Positions 12,789 through 35,500 of a stretch of DNA of 64,000 nucleotides are shown here, in pieces. The notes beneath the pieces are model-generated. The model ran no database searches. It saw nothing but the letters and a program-made list of their open reading frames with translations, and had not been told where the DNA came from. Source of the stretch: Elmis aenea (lineage: Eukaryota > Arthropoda > Insecta > Coleoptera > Elmidae); contig OX393576.1 of assembly GCA_947652605.1 (NCBI GenBank), positions 61,356,966 through 61,420,965 of the forward strand, read 5' to 3'. The translations under genes and the position numbers were made by a program. Numbering within the stretch: position 1 is the stretch's first letter; every line of letters begins with the position of its first letter.

Positions 12789-12970
12789 CTGCATGCATAG
12801 TAAGTGAGTCCTAACGCACGGTAAGCAAAACGCACACTTGGCTAGAAAGATCGAAGTAGCCTTACGTAAAACACTGCCTGCATGCATATAAACTGTTGAG
12901 TTATAGAACGCAAGGTAAGCAAAACGCAAACTTGTCTAGATATGTCAAAGTAGGTTTACGTCAACATTGA
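12789..12970. repeat. Two-copy tandem repeat, period about 89 bp
   Basis: Both copies start with CTGCATGCAT (12789 and 12878). Both continue through GGTAAGCAAAACGCA, ACTTGNCTAGA and a TACGT-containing end. They differ by small indels, so the duplication is old. Confidence 0.7.
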
Positions 12971-13052
12971 CAAGACAACATAATTACATGTGTATATTAG
13001 CCAAAAAAGCCGTTAAAATCGTAGGTATTATGTGTTCGTAGAAAAAGTAAGC

Positions 13053-13172
13053 TACATAACACGAGTTGTAAAGCAATTACGCACTCGTGGAAATACGCAC
13101 TCGCCGCTACGCGGCTCAGTGCGTGACTTTTCCACTCTTGCGTAATACGCTTCTTACAACTTTTGTTATGTA
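13053..13172. repeat. Hairpin element with GCGGCTC core
   Basis: The outer arms TACATAAC and GTTATGTA bracket nested arms: TTACGCACTCGTGGAAA against its near complement, then ACGCACTCGCCGC against GCGGCTCAGTGCGT. Almost the whole 120 bp can fold. There is no coding capacity. It shares its core layout with three other hairpins in this window. Confidence 0.75.
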
Positions 13173-13289
13173 ATATACTATTGTGAGTAAGTGAGTTGCA
13201 ATGTCAATATTTTTGAAGGCCATAATTAAAGTAAAGATTAGTACCCATAAAATAACATTTAAAAAATATTACTTTTATACCCCTGTATG

Positions 13290-13516
13290 CAGGGCCACCC
13301 TAACCACAGGGCTAAATGGGTTATAGCCCCGGGGCACCAGCCTTTTGGGGCAGCAAATTTGCTTGCTCTAAAATCAGTGACTTTTTCTAGTTCTGAAACT
13401 TTTGTAAAACTTCACCGGTCACCCCGCTCCCGCTTTCTCTCCCGTGTATTTTCTTATGAAGAGGGGCGCATTATTGTTGGTAGCCCACGGGCGCCAAATA
13501 TCTTAGGACGGCCCTG
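13290..13516. mobile_element. hAT-like MITE, 227 bp
   Basis: The terminal inverted repeats are CAGGGCCACCC and GGACGGCCCTG. The flanks 13282-13289 (CCTGTATG) and 13517-13524 (GCTGTATA) share the central six of eight bases, as expected for a decayed 8-bp hAT target duplication. The interior is GC-rich compared with its surroundings and non-coding. Confidence 0.65.
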
Positions 13517-13640
13517 GCTGTATAGATATATTAATTTTCATGTTTAGAGTTCAAAATTGGTCAAGTTCATACCACTTTAAGGTAGGAAACCTCTAGCTAT
13601 CAGAATTACTTACAAAACGATATTTTTTCTGATAAACTTA

Positions 13641-24266
<10,626 letters not shown>

Positions 24267-24878
24267 TACAATATTTTTTAAATGTGTCAAAACAAACTAC
24301 ATAACGAAGTCCCAAGATAGAACTTTCTTTGAACACTTTAACTTATTTACACTTGCTAAAAAAAATATCTGCCATAACTTTGATTTTTAGATATAAGTTT
24401 AACGATGACAAACAAGAATAATTAGGTTTTAGAAAACTAAATATGTGTTTTTAGATGTAAATCATCAAGTGTCATTTTCCATGTGTTTCTTACCAGTACT
24501 GCTTGTAAAGGCTGCTAATGATATAAATTTAAGCACTTTTTCACTTTCAAATTCCTTAATCGTTCCACTTCTTGATTACTAATGAATTGTTTAAATATTT
24601 TAAGCAATCATAATTCATTTCTGTAATAGGTGTGATTGCTTAATAATTATACAATAATAAAAACATGCAAATTAAATAAGCTTGATAAAGATTTAGTAGT
24701 CAAAACTTTTAAGTGATAAATTTTGGATAAAGAATAATTAATAGATATAAGAGCACGTTCTAAATGGATTGATGTAACGTCACGAAATTTGAATTTTTTT
24801 TAGAAGAATTGAGTTGTTAATTAATTTTTTACGTATGCTCATAACAAACACATAATACTTAAAGATATAACTATTTAC

Positions 24879-25035
24879 CTTTATTTTCCCTATTCTTCAT
24901 ATCTTGATTGTTGCTCGACCACTACATGGTGCAAATATGTTGATGAGACACTGTGTCGCAAATTCGTTCGAGTTTCTTGATGGTTTGTCCATTTCTTCTT
25001 GCGATGTGCTATTCTCAATAATATAAGTAGTAGTA
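24879..25035 (-). other. Atg16: Probable non-coding first exon of ATG16
   Basis: A donor-like AAATAAAG/GTAAATAG lies at 24878-24879. The GC-richer block upstream contains small upstream open frames (one with QEEMDKPSRNSNEFATQ). It could be joined to the acceptor at 24358. The right limit is a guess. No transcript evidence is available. Confidence 0.4.
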
Positions 25036-25519
25036 CCGGGGTTTTAATACATATTGTAAGGAGGGTAAAGGTTCCAAATAAGGATAATGATATTGGGTCT
25101 TTAGTAAAGTTTGTACAGAAGGGTTGATGGGAAAGAATGATTTTTAATTAAACTTATTTACATTAATACATAAAAGATTTAATTACGCCATAGTTTATTT
25201 TGCATACAGTACAATATAATACATAATATGCACTTTATTTTAAACATACGTTTGCAAATCTTTGGACAGAATTAACAACAAATGGTTTTTAAGTAGTATT
25301 AATATTTCATTAAAAGTCAACATTAACGTAGAGAAATTACAATTATTGAGTGATATTACAACTTAACAATAATTATAAACTATATCAGTAAGTGTTAACA
25401 AAACAGTAATAAACTAACAACTTTTGAGTGACAAATTCTACCTTATAAGATAATTAGATTATCTGCAGCTAAACAGATAACATATTAAGTGTAAATATAT
25501 TAAATATTTAAATAAAGTT
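25036..25519. other. Intergenic AT-rich DNA, nothing recognised
   Basis: Lies between the presumed ATG16 first exon and the 59-codon ORF. No signal was supported. Confidence 0.45.
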
Positions 25520-25699
25520 TTAAAAATTAATGCCAAAATGTATAAGAAGAACTTTGATGTTGAGAGTTTCCACTGAGTTATGTGATTGGCTTTCACGGCA
25601 TGTCCTGTAGATAACTTGATTTCCTGGCTGAAACCACATCAACGGTGGCTTCATATTCCATGTTTTGTTTAATTCGTCTTGGACATCTTTTGAGTCCAT
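25520..25699 (-). CDS. Putative 59-residue protein, unknown
   Basis: An ATG at 25697-25699 opens MDSKDVQDELNKTWNMKPPL, then MWFQPGNQVIYRTCRESQSH, ending HFGINF with a stop at 25520-25522. An acceptor TTGTTTTCAG at 25734 precedes it, 34 bp before the ATG. A donor AAAAG/GTAAGATG at 25884-25885 would pair with it, giving a 151-bp intron and a 5' leader exon at about 25885-25950. The composition (Trp, Pro, Cys, charged) is more protein-like than its AT-rich surroundings. I do not recognise a family. It could be a small gene, the end of a longer spliced gene, or a chance frame in a non-coding RNA. Confidence 0.4.
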   Translation of the reverse strand: MDSKDVQDELNKTWNMKPPLMWFQPGNQVIYRTCRESQSHNSVETLNIKVLLIHFGINF

Positions 25700-26194
25700 T
25701 GCTTAGAAGTTATTGAAGGACTTTCCAGTGCAACTGAAAACAATAAGTTAAATTAGAAGTATCAAAATAAAATGATGAAACTAAGCAAGTTGATTTACAA
25801 GATCTAAATATTTCTATCTTAAGACTAAATTAACACATTTAAACAACATTTATTAAGTTATGATTTACAATCTTATCATCTTACCTTTTAAATTTAATCA
25901 TCGCTTTACTTGATGCATTCTGGTATCATCTTAGTGTTTTCTTAACTTAAGTTCAAAATAGTTGTTTATTGCCATAATAAAACGATGTCTTCAAATCCTT
26001 CTACGTAGTTTCAACAAGTTTAAAGTTGACTACTTAACTTCATGGCATGATAATTGTAATATATTTCTGTAACTGCACCAACACCATTGAATATTGTTAA
26101 GCACTCGGCTGAAGAAAAATCATGAACGAAGTAACCTGTAAAACGTAATGCATAATTGTTTATATAGCAGCTGTATTGGTCCAAAAATTAACAT

Positions 26195-26440
26195 CTTGGA
26201 TTACTTATAGCCTTAAAAGCACTATTATAATATCGACATTTCATACCTTAAGTGTTGTAGACTAATTCGTGCCCAGTTGTGCGACTTCCTGTCACATGTA
26301 CAGCAACATGTTCTTGTGGCAACCATATCAGTCCACGATTGTTCAAAGTTACTAAATGGGGTTAATAATAGCCTTGGAAACCCTATTTAAAATCGAAATT
26401 CCATACCTTGAGTTTTGTAGGCAAATTTGTGTCGAATGGT
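26195..26440 (-). repeat. Duplicated segment containing two donor-like sites
   Basis: About 26200-26280 and 26355-26435 are diverged copies (offset about 155 bp). Shared blocks are AATAGCCTT-type, AATCGACATT/AATCGAAATT, CATACCTTAAGTG/CATACCTTGAGTT and TTGTAGNCNAATT. On the minus strand each holds an AAG/GTATG donor-like site (near 26248 and 26406). They might be alternative first exons of the small transcript below 25950. Confidence 0.4.
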
Positions 26441-27180
26441 CTAACCGTTGGTACTAAAATACAAATCACACTGTTTTAATCATTTACACACCATATAACC
26501 AAAGAAAGTTGTTTGGTTTAGCATAAAATGAATCAATATTGAGTTTTTGCACAATATTTTTACCTGTATTTGTTTAAATTGCTCAATTTTTAAACATAGA
26601 AAATTATTCATCTTGACAGCTGATGTCAACATGGCCGATACATGTTCGCCAACCTAAGAAGTAAATATTACTAGTACAAAATATACGCATATACCTCCTG
26701 CAGTTTCTGCTATCCTGATACTCATTTTCTAAATCCCATAAGCATAGCATTGACGAGGAAAATATCTCGGATTCAGCTGATGGTGCGCCAAGACAACCTA
26801 GGGATATTTTTATGAGCTATGTTATGAACATGTTATGTGAAATGTTATTGTTTTGATTGAAATTATAGGTTAATTTTGGTTAAAATATGAATAAATAAAA
26901 TGATTAAATAATAGTAGTAATTATTATGGAACTTTCTATTTTTTATCTACAGAGTGCAAGCTGTTTAGTTGTTCTTCAATGTGAAAGCTAAATTAAAATG
27001 AAATATAGGCTGTCTTTAATGTATGAGCCTTTGCTTTATCGATAATCACAAAAATTGAGTTATTGGTTTAAAACGATTAAAAATATACAATAAAAGTAAT
27101 GCATGCTTAATGAACAGAATGTATGGGGAATGACATTCAGGAACGATATGCGTTCATAAATCTAGAACTGCCTTTTTAGC
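26441..27180. other. Intergenic DNA with a possible promoter-like patch
   Basis: Around 26610-26640 a locally GC-richer patch holds a CAGCTG-centred dyad (TTGACAGCTGATGTCAA). A short plus-strand frame near 26670-26857 (containing DEENISDSADGAPRQPRDIF) is unassigned. Nothing firmer can be said. Confidence 0.3.
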
Positions 27181-27496
27181 TAAGGTGACCAATCGTCCTC
27201 CTTTAGGGAGGACAGTCCAACAGTCCTTCTTTTGTAAATTCTGTCCTCCCTCGAACAGTGCCCTCCTTTTCGATACATTGACAAAAAATATTCATTCAGT
27301 GGAAAAGTACCTACTCATTTAAATAATAATTAATAGGCATGTAAGCATATTTACATGTTACAAATGTCTTTATTATGTGCATTTATCATATTATAGTGTA
27401 TTATTGTTGCAATGAATAAAATGTTTCTTTTATTTCCGATATTTTTTTCTTCAATTTATTTGTGTGCTTTTCATTGTGAAAAAGTTGGTCACCTTA
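27181..27496. mobile_element. MITE with TAAGGTGACCAA ends, 316 bp
   Basis: Perfect 12-bp terminal inverted repeats, TAAGGTGACCAA and TTGGTCACCTTA. Inside the left end a hairpin GTCCTCC-TTTA-GGGAGGAC is followed by AGTCC repeats, the same plan as the element at 15552. Non-coding. Confidence 0.8.
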
Positions 27497-30400
27497 ATTT
27501 ATTAATTAATTAATAATATGCACTACCTTAGTATAAAACGTATATAATTACTCTGCTACATAAAAAATTAAAATGTGAGTTAATTACAGTTTCAATGATA
27601 GTAAAGGTTAATTTGTAGGATTAAATTTGACAAAACATTAAATTATAATTTATTTAAACAATAATTTATACATACAAATAATTTAATCATTAATATTATT
27701 CCCACACATTCGTTGAACAAACAATAATTTTACTTATTATATTTTATTTCAGAAATATTGAACCTACAGTGTTCTATCACTTAATTCAATGCAAACTTTT
27801 TAATTTGCTATACTAAATTATATCAAATAACTCTTAATACCCTTTTTAGGTTTTGAGTAGGTACATAAATACCTTTACATAAGCAATCACTTATATGATT
27901 TAACTTCTTTAGTACATACATAATTTATATATAAATTATTTTACTTAAATACTAAATATTTTAGTGAATACATGTAAGTATGTCACTTAATAATAATAAA
28001 CTATCATATGAAATCAAAAAATAAAATGGCACATACACATAAAACCTAATTAATTAAGTTTGCATTTGGTTTTTAATAGTTTTTTACAAATATGTATTTT
28101 ATACACTATGATTCTTAACAGTTTTTCTTAGATTATTATATATCTATATATATAATATGCCTTTTTATATTTTAGATGTTAATGTAAAACAATCAACCAT
28201 CTTAAAGCTTAATTTCTGGGTTTAATCAAACGAGATTATGAATATTTTTATTACAATATGACAATTCATTATCTCACTACTCATTCTTAACATTTTATAA
28301 TTACAGATGATGAACACAGTATATATTTCCTTATTGAAATATTGCAAATTTAGTTTACATTCCTAAAATTACAATTAGTTAAAATGTTGTATTGTACAAA
28401 CAAATACTTAAGTACAACAAAATTATGAATAGATAACATTTTTATAGTTTGTCTTTCCGTGATTGTCAGCTTGTGACTTTTATAACTGACATAATTTTAT
28501 GTCTACATGTTATGCAGTACGTCATGATGGATAAAATTATCATTTTGGTAAAATTTACACCACACTGTCTCTACATTTTTGTCTCAGTTAAAACATTCAA
28601 TGACCAATTTTGCAATGTGATATGTATTAAAATATAAACAATAATAAAGATATTACAGTGAAGAAAACTAATAAAATATAAATAATATTTAAGATATAAA
28701 AATGAAGCCAAGCAATATTACATTTAAATTAAATGATGCAGAGTAACTTTATTTCATAGAAATGGAAAATTAAGCTTTTATATATGCAGAGGCAGAAAAC
28801 ATTCTCATTTATTTGCTTTAGCATTATTCAACTATTAGGAAAGATCAAACAAAATCTGATTTAAATGCAAGTTACTTAATATTTTTTATAATATTGCAAA
28901 CCAGATAAATATAAGCAACATTTTATGATTCTTTTAACTTTTATTCATTCAGTTTAGATACCTTGTGTCAGGAGTTTTAAACCAATATATGTGCAAAATT
29001 TAAACTTACAAGCTGGATAATTTATTTTTAAATTTTGATTGCTAACAATATTTGAACTCAACTCGTAAAACAAATTTATAATCAACTAGAGATGATCAAA
29101 CTTATACTGCGATTTATAAAGTAAGTTACATCTTGGAATTAAAATGGCTTCAGTAACATTTAATTAAAATTTTAAGCTATAATATTATTATTTAAAGGGC
29201 GAGTTACTAATTCAAAACACTCAAGCCAAATTACATTTCATTTTTTTAGGAAGCACTGCTTTTTCTTTATTGAGCTTTTTAAGTAGACTCTAGCAAAACA
29301 AAATGTCTAAATAAAATGATTTGTGTAAGCAGAATTTGCTAAATTCCCTAAAATTGCTAATTCAGTTTCCACACATTGCATTACATATAGTTTAATGGCC
29401 AAGTTGCTCATAAAATGTGTCATAATGTTTAATTTTGATTTGTTACAGCTACTTTTTTTTATAGCACAAAGATACAGTCGTCTTAAGGATGGCAGGTAAC
29501 ATTAGTGATTACAAAACTTCTTCAGTACCTTTTGTGTTCTTGTTTAGCACTGCCACAATTATTTATACACCACCAAGAGTGAAAATTAAAGCAGGAACGT
29601 ACCACATTCAGAATTTATCATAATTATAGCATAAGTTCTCAGTTTTCTCTCAATATTTAAAGTTTCGACTTACATTAGTCTCAAAGTATAAAATATGTAA
29701 ATTAAAACTAGACTTACAATAGACTTTCAAAAGTTAAAGTAAACTCCAAGCATTGAATAACACTCTTTTTCCTTTGGTGCATTATTGCTACTCTTGTGTT
29801 TAAAACTCATAATTTATTATAACACGTACAACAAAATGATACTTTAAAATAATGGGCAAGAACTTTTGATGTACTTTTAATATTTAAAAACTTATTCCGT
29901 TTTAGAAACCACATTGTAAGCCCTGCTTTATTACAAATTTTATACAAAAATCTATGTTAATAATACTAACTATATATCACTACTGTTCTTGATATTGCTA
30001 AATGTTTTTAAAGTAAGTAATTGCCAAGAATATACTTCATTTCACTGAAATTTGTGCGTTTGTGCAAAATACTACCAAACAAGTATAATTTAAATCAATA
30101 AATATTGCAATAGATGTTGCTAAACTGAACTTTTATAAACCTTTTTTATTCCTCAGTTGTATTTGACTTTACGGGCTATTAAAGTACATTGCACCTTAAA
30201 TTTTACTAGAAATAAATATGAGGTGTTTAAAATATCTACAAAAACATTTTTTTTTACTTTAAATTATTTAAGTCACTGAAGATTTTCAGTTTAATTTAAA
30301 CATTTACACAACTGCAACTGTTATTGACAAATTAACAATAAATATTACTAATATAATAAGTCTTTCATTATTTATAATAAACCAAAAAAATTATCATACC

Positions 30401-30919
30401 TTAACTTTAAAGCAGGTATTAGTTGTTTTAGAAAAAAATCCTGAGCATGCATTTCTTAATTTTAAATGTTATTCTTTATCAAATGTTTATTTCAAAATAT
30501 AATTTAACAATTTACTACATACATTTCTGTTTCACAATTAAGTGATTATAGCAATTAAATCTACATTGCACTAACAAATTAATTAAATAACAGCATAGTT
30601 TCTTGATAGACTTTAACTCAATTATTTTCTTAAAAGTAAATGAACACATCAATATATTTTTAGCGTAGGATAGAACACAATAAAAACTAAATAATTCAAA
30701 ACACTATTAAATCAGTATGTGTTTATGATAATTTTTCTCAATAAAAGACTGCCTTATTATTTATTTATATACCAGCAGAGTTATTTTTTCATTAATATGA
30801 TTTGAGCGATACAAATTATTTGTTAAAAATTTAACAGTGAAAGTAGAATCTGACATTTCTTTACTGAATCATAAATAAAAAATATTTTTATCCTTCCAAA
30901 TTAAAAAAAAAAACAAAAT
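27497..30919. other. Intergenic, very AT-rich, nothing recognised
   Basis: About 3.4 kb without supportable exons, RNA genes or bounded elements. The 62-codon frame at 28449-28637 has no protein-like features. Confidence 0.5.
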
Positions 30920-31812
30920 CAGTTCCAGTTATCGTGAACAGCATAGGGATCTAGTAAACGGTAAGAGATACAGAGTTGGTTAAATGAGTCAAAATGATCT
31001 ATAATTTACGAGCAACTATTTTACGAAGAAAAATCTTTAAAAACATTACTGGTTTTTCCGCTATTGATAAAAAACAAAAAAATGATGTTTTAGATTTTTG
31101 CTTTTAACTTGCTTATTTGAAATCACTGAAAATATTTTTCGATATTATCAGGACAGTTTTTTGTGTAGATTTGAAATTTATTAATCAATTTTATCGATCG
31201 TCACGTGTTTTGTTATTTTACTGATACTGAAAAATCGCAAATTATTATGAAATGTAAAAAATATCTTAAAATTATTTAAGTTTTCAGTGTTTACTTAAGT
31301 ACAGCTACTTTATTTATGCGATGGTTTGTTTTGATTTTCAATGGCCACTTTGATTAAACTTAATAAATACAATAATATTGTAATAACTTACTTATTTCAA
31401 AAGATAAACCTAACAACCCATACATCAATGAAACAAGAAAAAAAGTCTCTTTTTAATGGTGTCACAGCCAACCACGACCTCTATCTAACATAAGAAAGTT
31501 GATGTTAAAATAACAATAACAAATGAAGATAGATAAAATTTATTGAAAAAATTTAAAATCTACACAAAAACTGTCCTGATCATGTCCAAAAATATTTTGA
31601 GCAAGATTTTAAATAAGCAAGTTAAAAGCAAAAATCGAAAACGTTATTCTTTTGTTTTTTATCAATAGCTGAAAAACTATTCATTTTTTTAATTGAAAGT
31701 TGCTCGTAAATCATAGATCATTTTGACTCATTTAACCAACTCTGTATCTCTTACCATTTACGAGATCTCCATGCTGTTCACGATAACTGGTAACTGGTAC
31801 TCCCCTGTATAA
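30920..31812. mobile_element. Long palindromic element, about 0.9 kb
   Basis: CCAGTTATCGTGAACAGCAT (left) faces ATGCTGTTCACGATAACTGG (31772-31791). The arms continue through GTAAGAGATACAGAGTTGGT, AATGAGTCAAAATGATC and GTTAAAAGCAAAAATC, about 350-400 bp each. The right end closes with CCCCTGTATA; the left terminus lacks this piece and looks truncated. Confidence 0.8.
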
Positions 31813-32175
31813 CATACAACAGACTATTACACCAAATTAGAATGACAGTAAGTTCCTAATAGGATAGAGTTAAGCTGACACAATATATACTTTAAGAATA
31901 TATTAAAACTAATATTCTGTTGGTTTAACTTTTATGTAAACAACATAAGGTAAATATTACCTATGACTTACCTTAAAAGAATTAAAAATGAGCAGGACTT
32001 GAATCAGAATCTACTGCAATTACTTGGTTGATAAACTTCCAACAAAAATTTTGAGTTAATAAGCAAAACAATATATTCAAAAGTGCATCTTTTATGTGTA
32101 AAAATTATTGTTTATATTTTTGTAATCTTATCAACATAAACACATACATTACATTCTAACAGATGAGCTACAGAC

Positions 32176-32181
32176 TTTATT
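32176..32181 (-). terminator. Candidate CASK polyadenylation signal
   Basis: AATAAA on the minus strand, about 160 bp after the CASK stop codon. It is the nearest canonical hexamer, so a short 3' UTR is plausible. Confidence 0.4.
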
Positions 32182-32339
32182 ACAGTTTTCAGCTAAAAAA
32201 GCAAAATGAATGATTTTCATAAAAGTTTGATCTACTTTAGTGATGCTATAAAATCGTGTTGCTGTGCATTTAAAAGACTTTCGTCAAAGCTAATCTAGAA
32301 ATGTTGCATGGAAGAATCAAAATCCGAAGAATCCTGTTG

Positions 32340-32519
32340 TCAGTAGACCCAAGACACAGGAATCCACTGTGGTGTGGTGTGTACTCGCTCGATCGCAGCT
32401 TCTAAGGCAGCAATAGTGTCTTCAATATCGTTATTTACTATAGTAAGGTCAAAATAATGTCCATACGCCTGTCGAAGCATCTCTGATTCTTTTGCCAGCC
32501 TCTCTAAACTACCGTCATA
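32340..32519 (-). CDS. CASK: CASK last coding exon (end of GK domain, stop)
   Basis: [20 protein letters not shown], then [20 protein letters not shown] and the C-terminal [10 protein letters not shown], followed by TGA at 32340-32342. The acceptor TTTTTAG is at 32520. The C-terminal motif is the usual CASK end. Confidence 0.96.
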   Translation of the reverse strand, partial: YDGSLERLAKESEMLRQAYGHYFDLTIVNNDIEDTIAALEAAIERVHTTPQWIPVSWVY

Positions 32520-35500
32520 CTAAAAATAGGGAAGTTTATTAAAGTCACATAAAAAATACATTTTCGAGCCTTACATCTTGTAAATTTTGCAAGGCAGGGG
32601 CAGCTATGAACACAACATATGGTGAAAACTCAGCAGTACGCAAAATTTTTAATGCTTGGGGTTCAACATCTAATATGGCCATTTTTCCTTCTTGGTGGAT
32701 TTTACGAATTGTTTCTAATTTTGTACCATACATGGCTTCTTCATGAGTACCTAAAGGTAAACAAAATTCTAGTCAGTACCAAAATTAACACCCCTGATGC
32801 TTTTTCTTAATCTCTATCTACGTTTTCAATATTTTTAGTCCAGTTTAGCTCAAAGAAAAATATGATGTTAAAGAAATGTAGGCCTACCATACTCCAGGTA
32901 TTCATTGGCTGCTATGTCAGCCATCATTTCATCATGAGAAACGAAAAAATAATTTCTTCCATTTTCTTCTTCAGCTCTAGGTGCTCTTGTTGTATCTAAA
33001 AACATTAAATAAATTATTTCAGTTATCAAAATTACATGAGAGGCATAAATTCGAAATTGGGGAATTATTTTAGTTACTAGGATAACACAATCTAATGTCG
33101 CTTAAAAATTATATTAGAGTTCTACAAATTTTTGATAAGTTCCAAGTGCATTGTTTTTTAAATTTGAAAGTTATGAGTTTCGCGCTATTGTAAAACTCTT
33201 AAACACACTTTTAGCAATTTTTATTAACCTTCGGAGTAATAATAAATTATTTACTAATATAACTGCAACGTTTTATATCATTTAAACACTTAGAAGAAAA
33301 ACGTTTTTAAATTTCTTAAAGGTACCACCTTGTCTATTCGTATAAAGTATAAACTAAACTATCTATGCCATCAAATGTGACTTATAACATACTTTGGTGT
33401 TGATTTTTTAATGTATTAACGTTAAATAAGCTTACAATGTAAAAATATTGAAGCGAGGTATGCAGCAGATATGCACCTACATGAGTGCAGACTAAAATCG
33501 ACCATAAATTAGGTTGTTATCTATAAAAGGACTTTTTGTGGGATTAGTAGTACTTGTGAATTTTAATTCATCAGTCTTTAAATACTCGTGAACTTCATAA
33601 AAGACGATTAAACATAGTTATTATTTTAGTGTGATATGCAACAAAGATCAACCACTGTTGACTAAAATTGACCAAAACTTACAGGTAATTCGTTATAAAA
33701 TGAGTTTTTGTGAGGTCAGTGAATCTCATATCAGGAATTTTAATAGATCTGTGTTTTAAACAATTTCAAAGCTTTGTAAAATAATGACCAAATATAGTTA
33801 GTACTAAGTTAGTATGATATACACAGAGGTACATATTACAATTACACCTAGTTAGTTAAAAATATATACTGCTTTAAACATTTATTTTTGGAGTTGTTCA
33901 AAGTATTTGAATCTTCCCTTTACATAATAAAAGGCTTGAGATCTTTTATGAAAAAAAGTCCTTTAAAACTAAGGAATACAAATCTACCTCAAAAATGTGT
34001 AGGTTTTAAATTAATTTTTGGCCATAGGTCGAAAGTTCTCCAATTGGCTTGATGGTTTTTGAAATTGCTATAAATACTCCAAAGTCTAAAGTATACATGT
34101 CTACCGCCGCTTAAAAACCTAAAGGTCAATTTTTTTATAGTAGTTCCAAATTTTTGAATTCTGCTGCTCATATCAAGAACTATTACTAAAAAAGTAATTA
34201 TACTGATGATTTGTTGCTTAATACTTACGGGGAATTGGATAGGCATATTGGTCAGGATGTTTTGCTATAAGGGTATTTTTTATATGTCTTCTTCCCACAC
34301 CATGGGCTCCAAGCAGCACCAGAGTTTTTCTTTTGAATGCTGGATCAGTCACTAAACAACAAAATGAAAATAAATAACTACAATTGGATTATAAAAGTTT
34401 ATACTTACTAGGTAATTTAACAACCTCTTCGTAAGTTACTAAATCTAATTGGTCAAAAACTGCATTATGTTTCGCCAAATATTTATCCTTGTACTGTTTC
34501 TTCTTACGGCTGAATATTGAGCAATTGACTAGAAGAGAAGAAAATTAGTTACATACAGCAATGTTAATTACTCAAGCTAATTAAGTCCCTTTAATTCATG
34601 CAGTTTAAAATCAGCAATGCTATTTAATTATTTCATATAAGTATATTGTATATTTATTTTAGGTTTGATATTTAATCTTTAGCTTATTCACTTTATTTAC
34701 ATTACTTTTTTTCACTTTTTATGTTTAAATTATAATCCATGACCTATTTACAAAAGCTTAACAAATTTTTGAAATTTGAAAGAATTTTTTTAACCACAGT
34801 GCATTATTCATTTATTTCACCAATATCAAAGTTATTAACTTTAAGGATATTTAAACAAAATGAGTATACCTAACCAAATTAGAGTTACTGAAATTTTGTA
34901 GTTTATTGCTTTTGAAAGATCAGAAGAAAATTTTCTGCTAACACAGTTTCTTTAAACAACTTAAGGATGAAAGCAACTAGCATGCAAACGCAATTAGTTT
35001 AATAAAAGTTGCACTGTTGGTCATTATATATAAATATATTGTAGCTGTTTCAAACTTGAAAGCCTTTAATTAGATCTTAATGTTAAATATGCAGTGTACT
35101 CCAATATCCACAGGATTACATGATTATTTTTTCATTATTAAAGCCGCAAAGTTGGTTTTAAAGAAGAAAGCTTAATATGATGCTTTGTCTTATAGTGTTG
35201 TAGCTTATAGCTAGTTTAAAATTCATAATTAAAAGTTAATTGATTTTCTGCTGCTGCAGGGCACAATTGGTGTATTAAACTTGAAAAACAAAATCTACAT
35301 GAAAATGTAGAGCACAAGTATGGTATATACTCAACTAACAAAACTGCCATAGTAATACATAATACATTGTTACTTTATCCAGAAACTTTGCTATAGTGTA
35401 TATTAATAAAATATGAATTTTAGTTATGGTACTATTTTAACAGAACTATGAGCCAGTTTCTTAGCTCATAAAATTGGTGATAATACTTTAAAGATTACAA

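Noticed and set aside
26670..26857. Plus-strand frame containing DEENISDSADGAPRQPRDIF
   Set aside because: No start codon context, no clear splice borders and no family; kept only as a remark in the intergenic entry.
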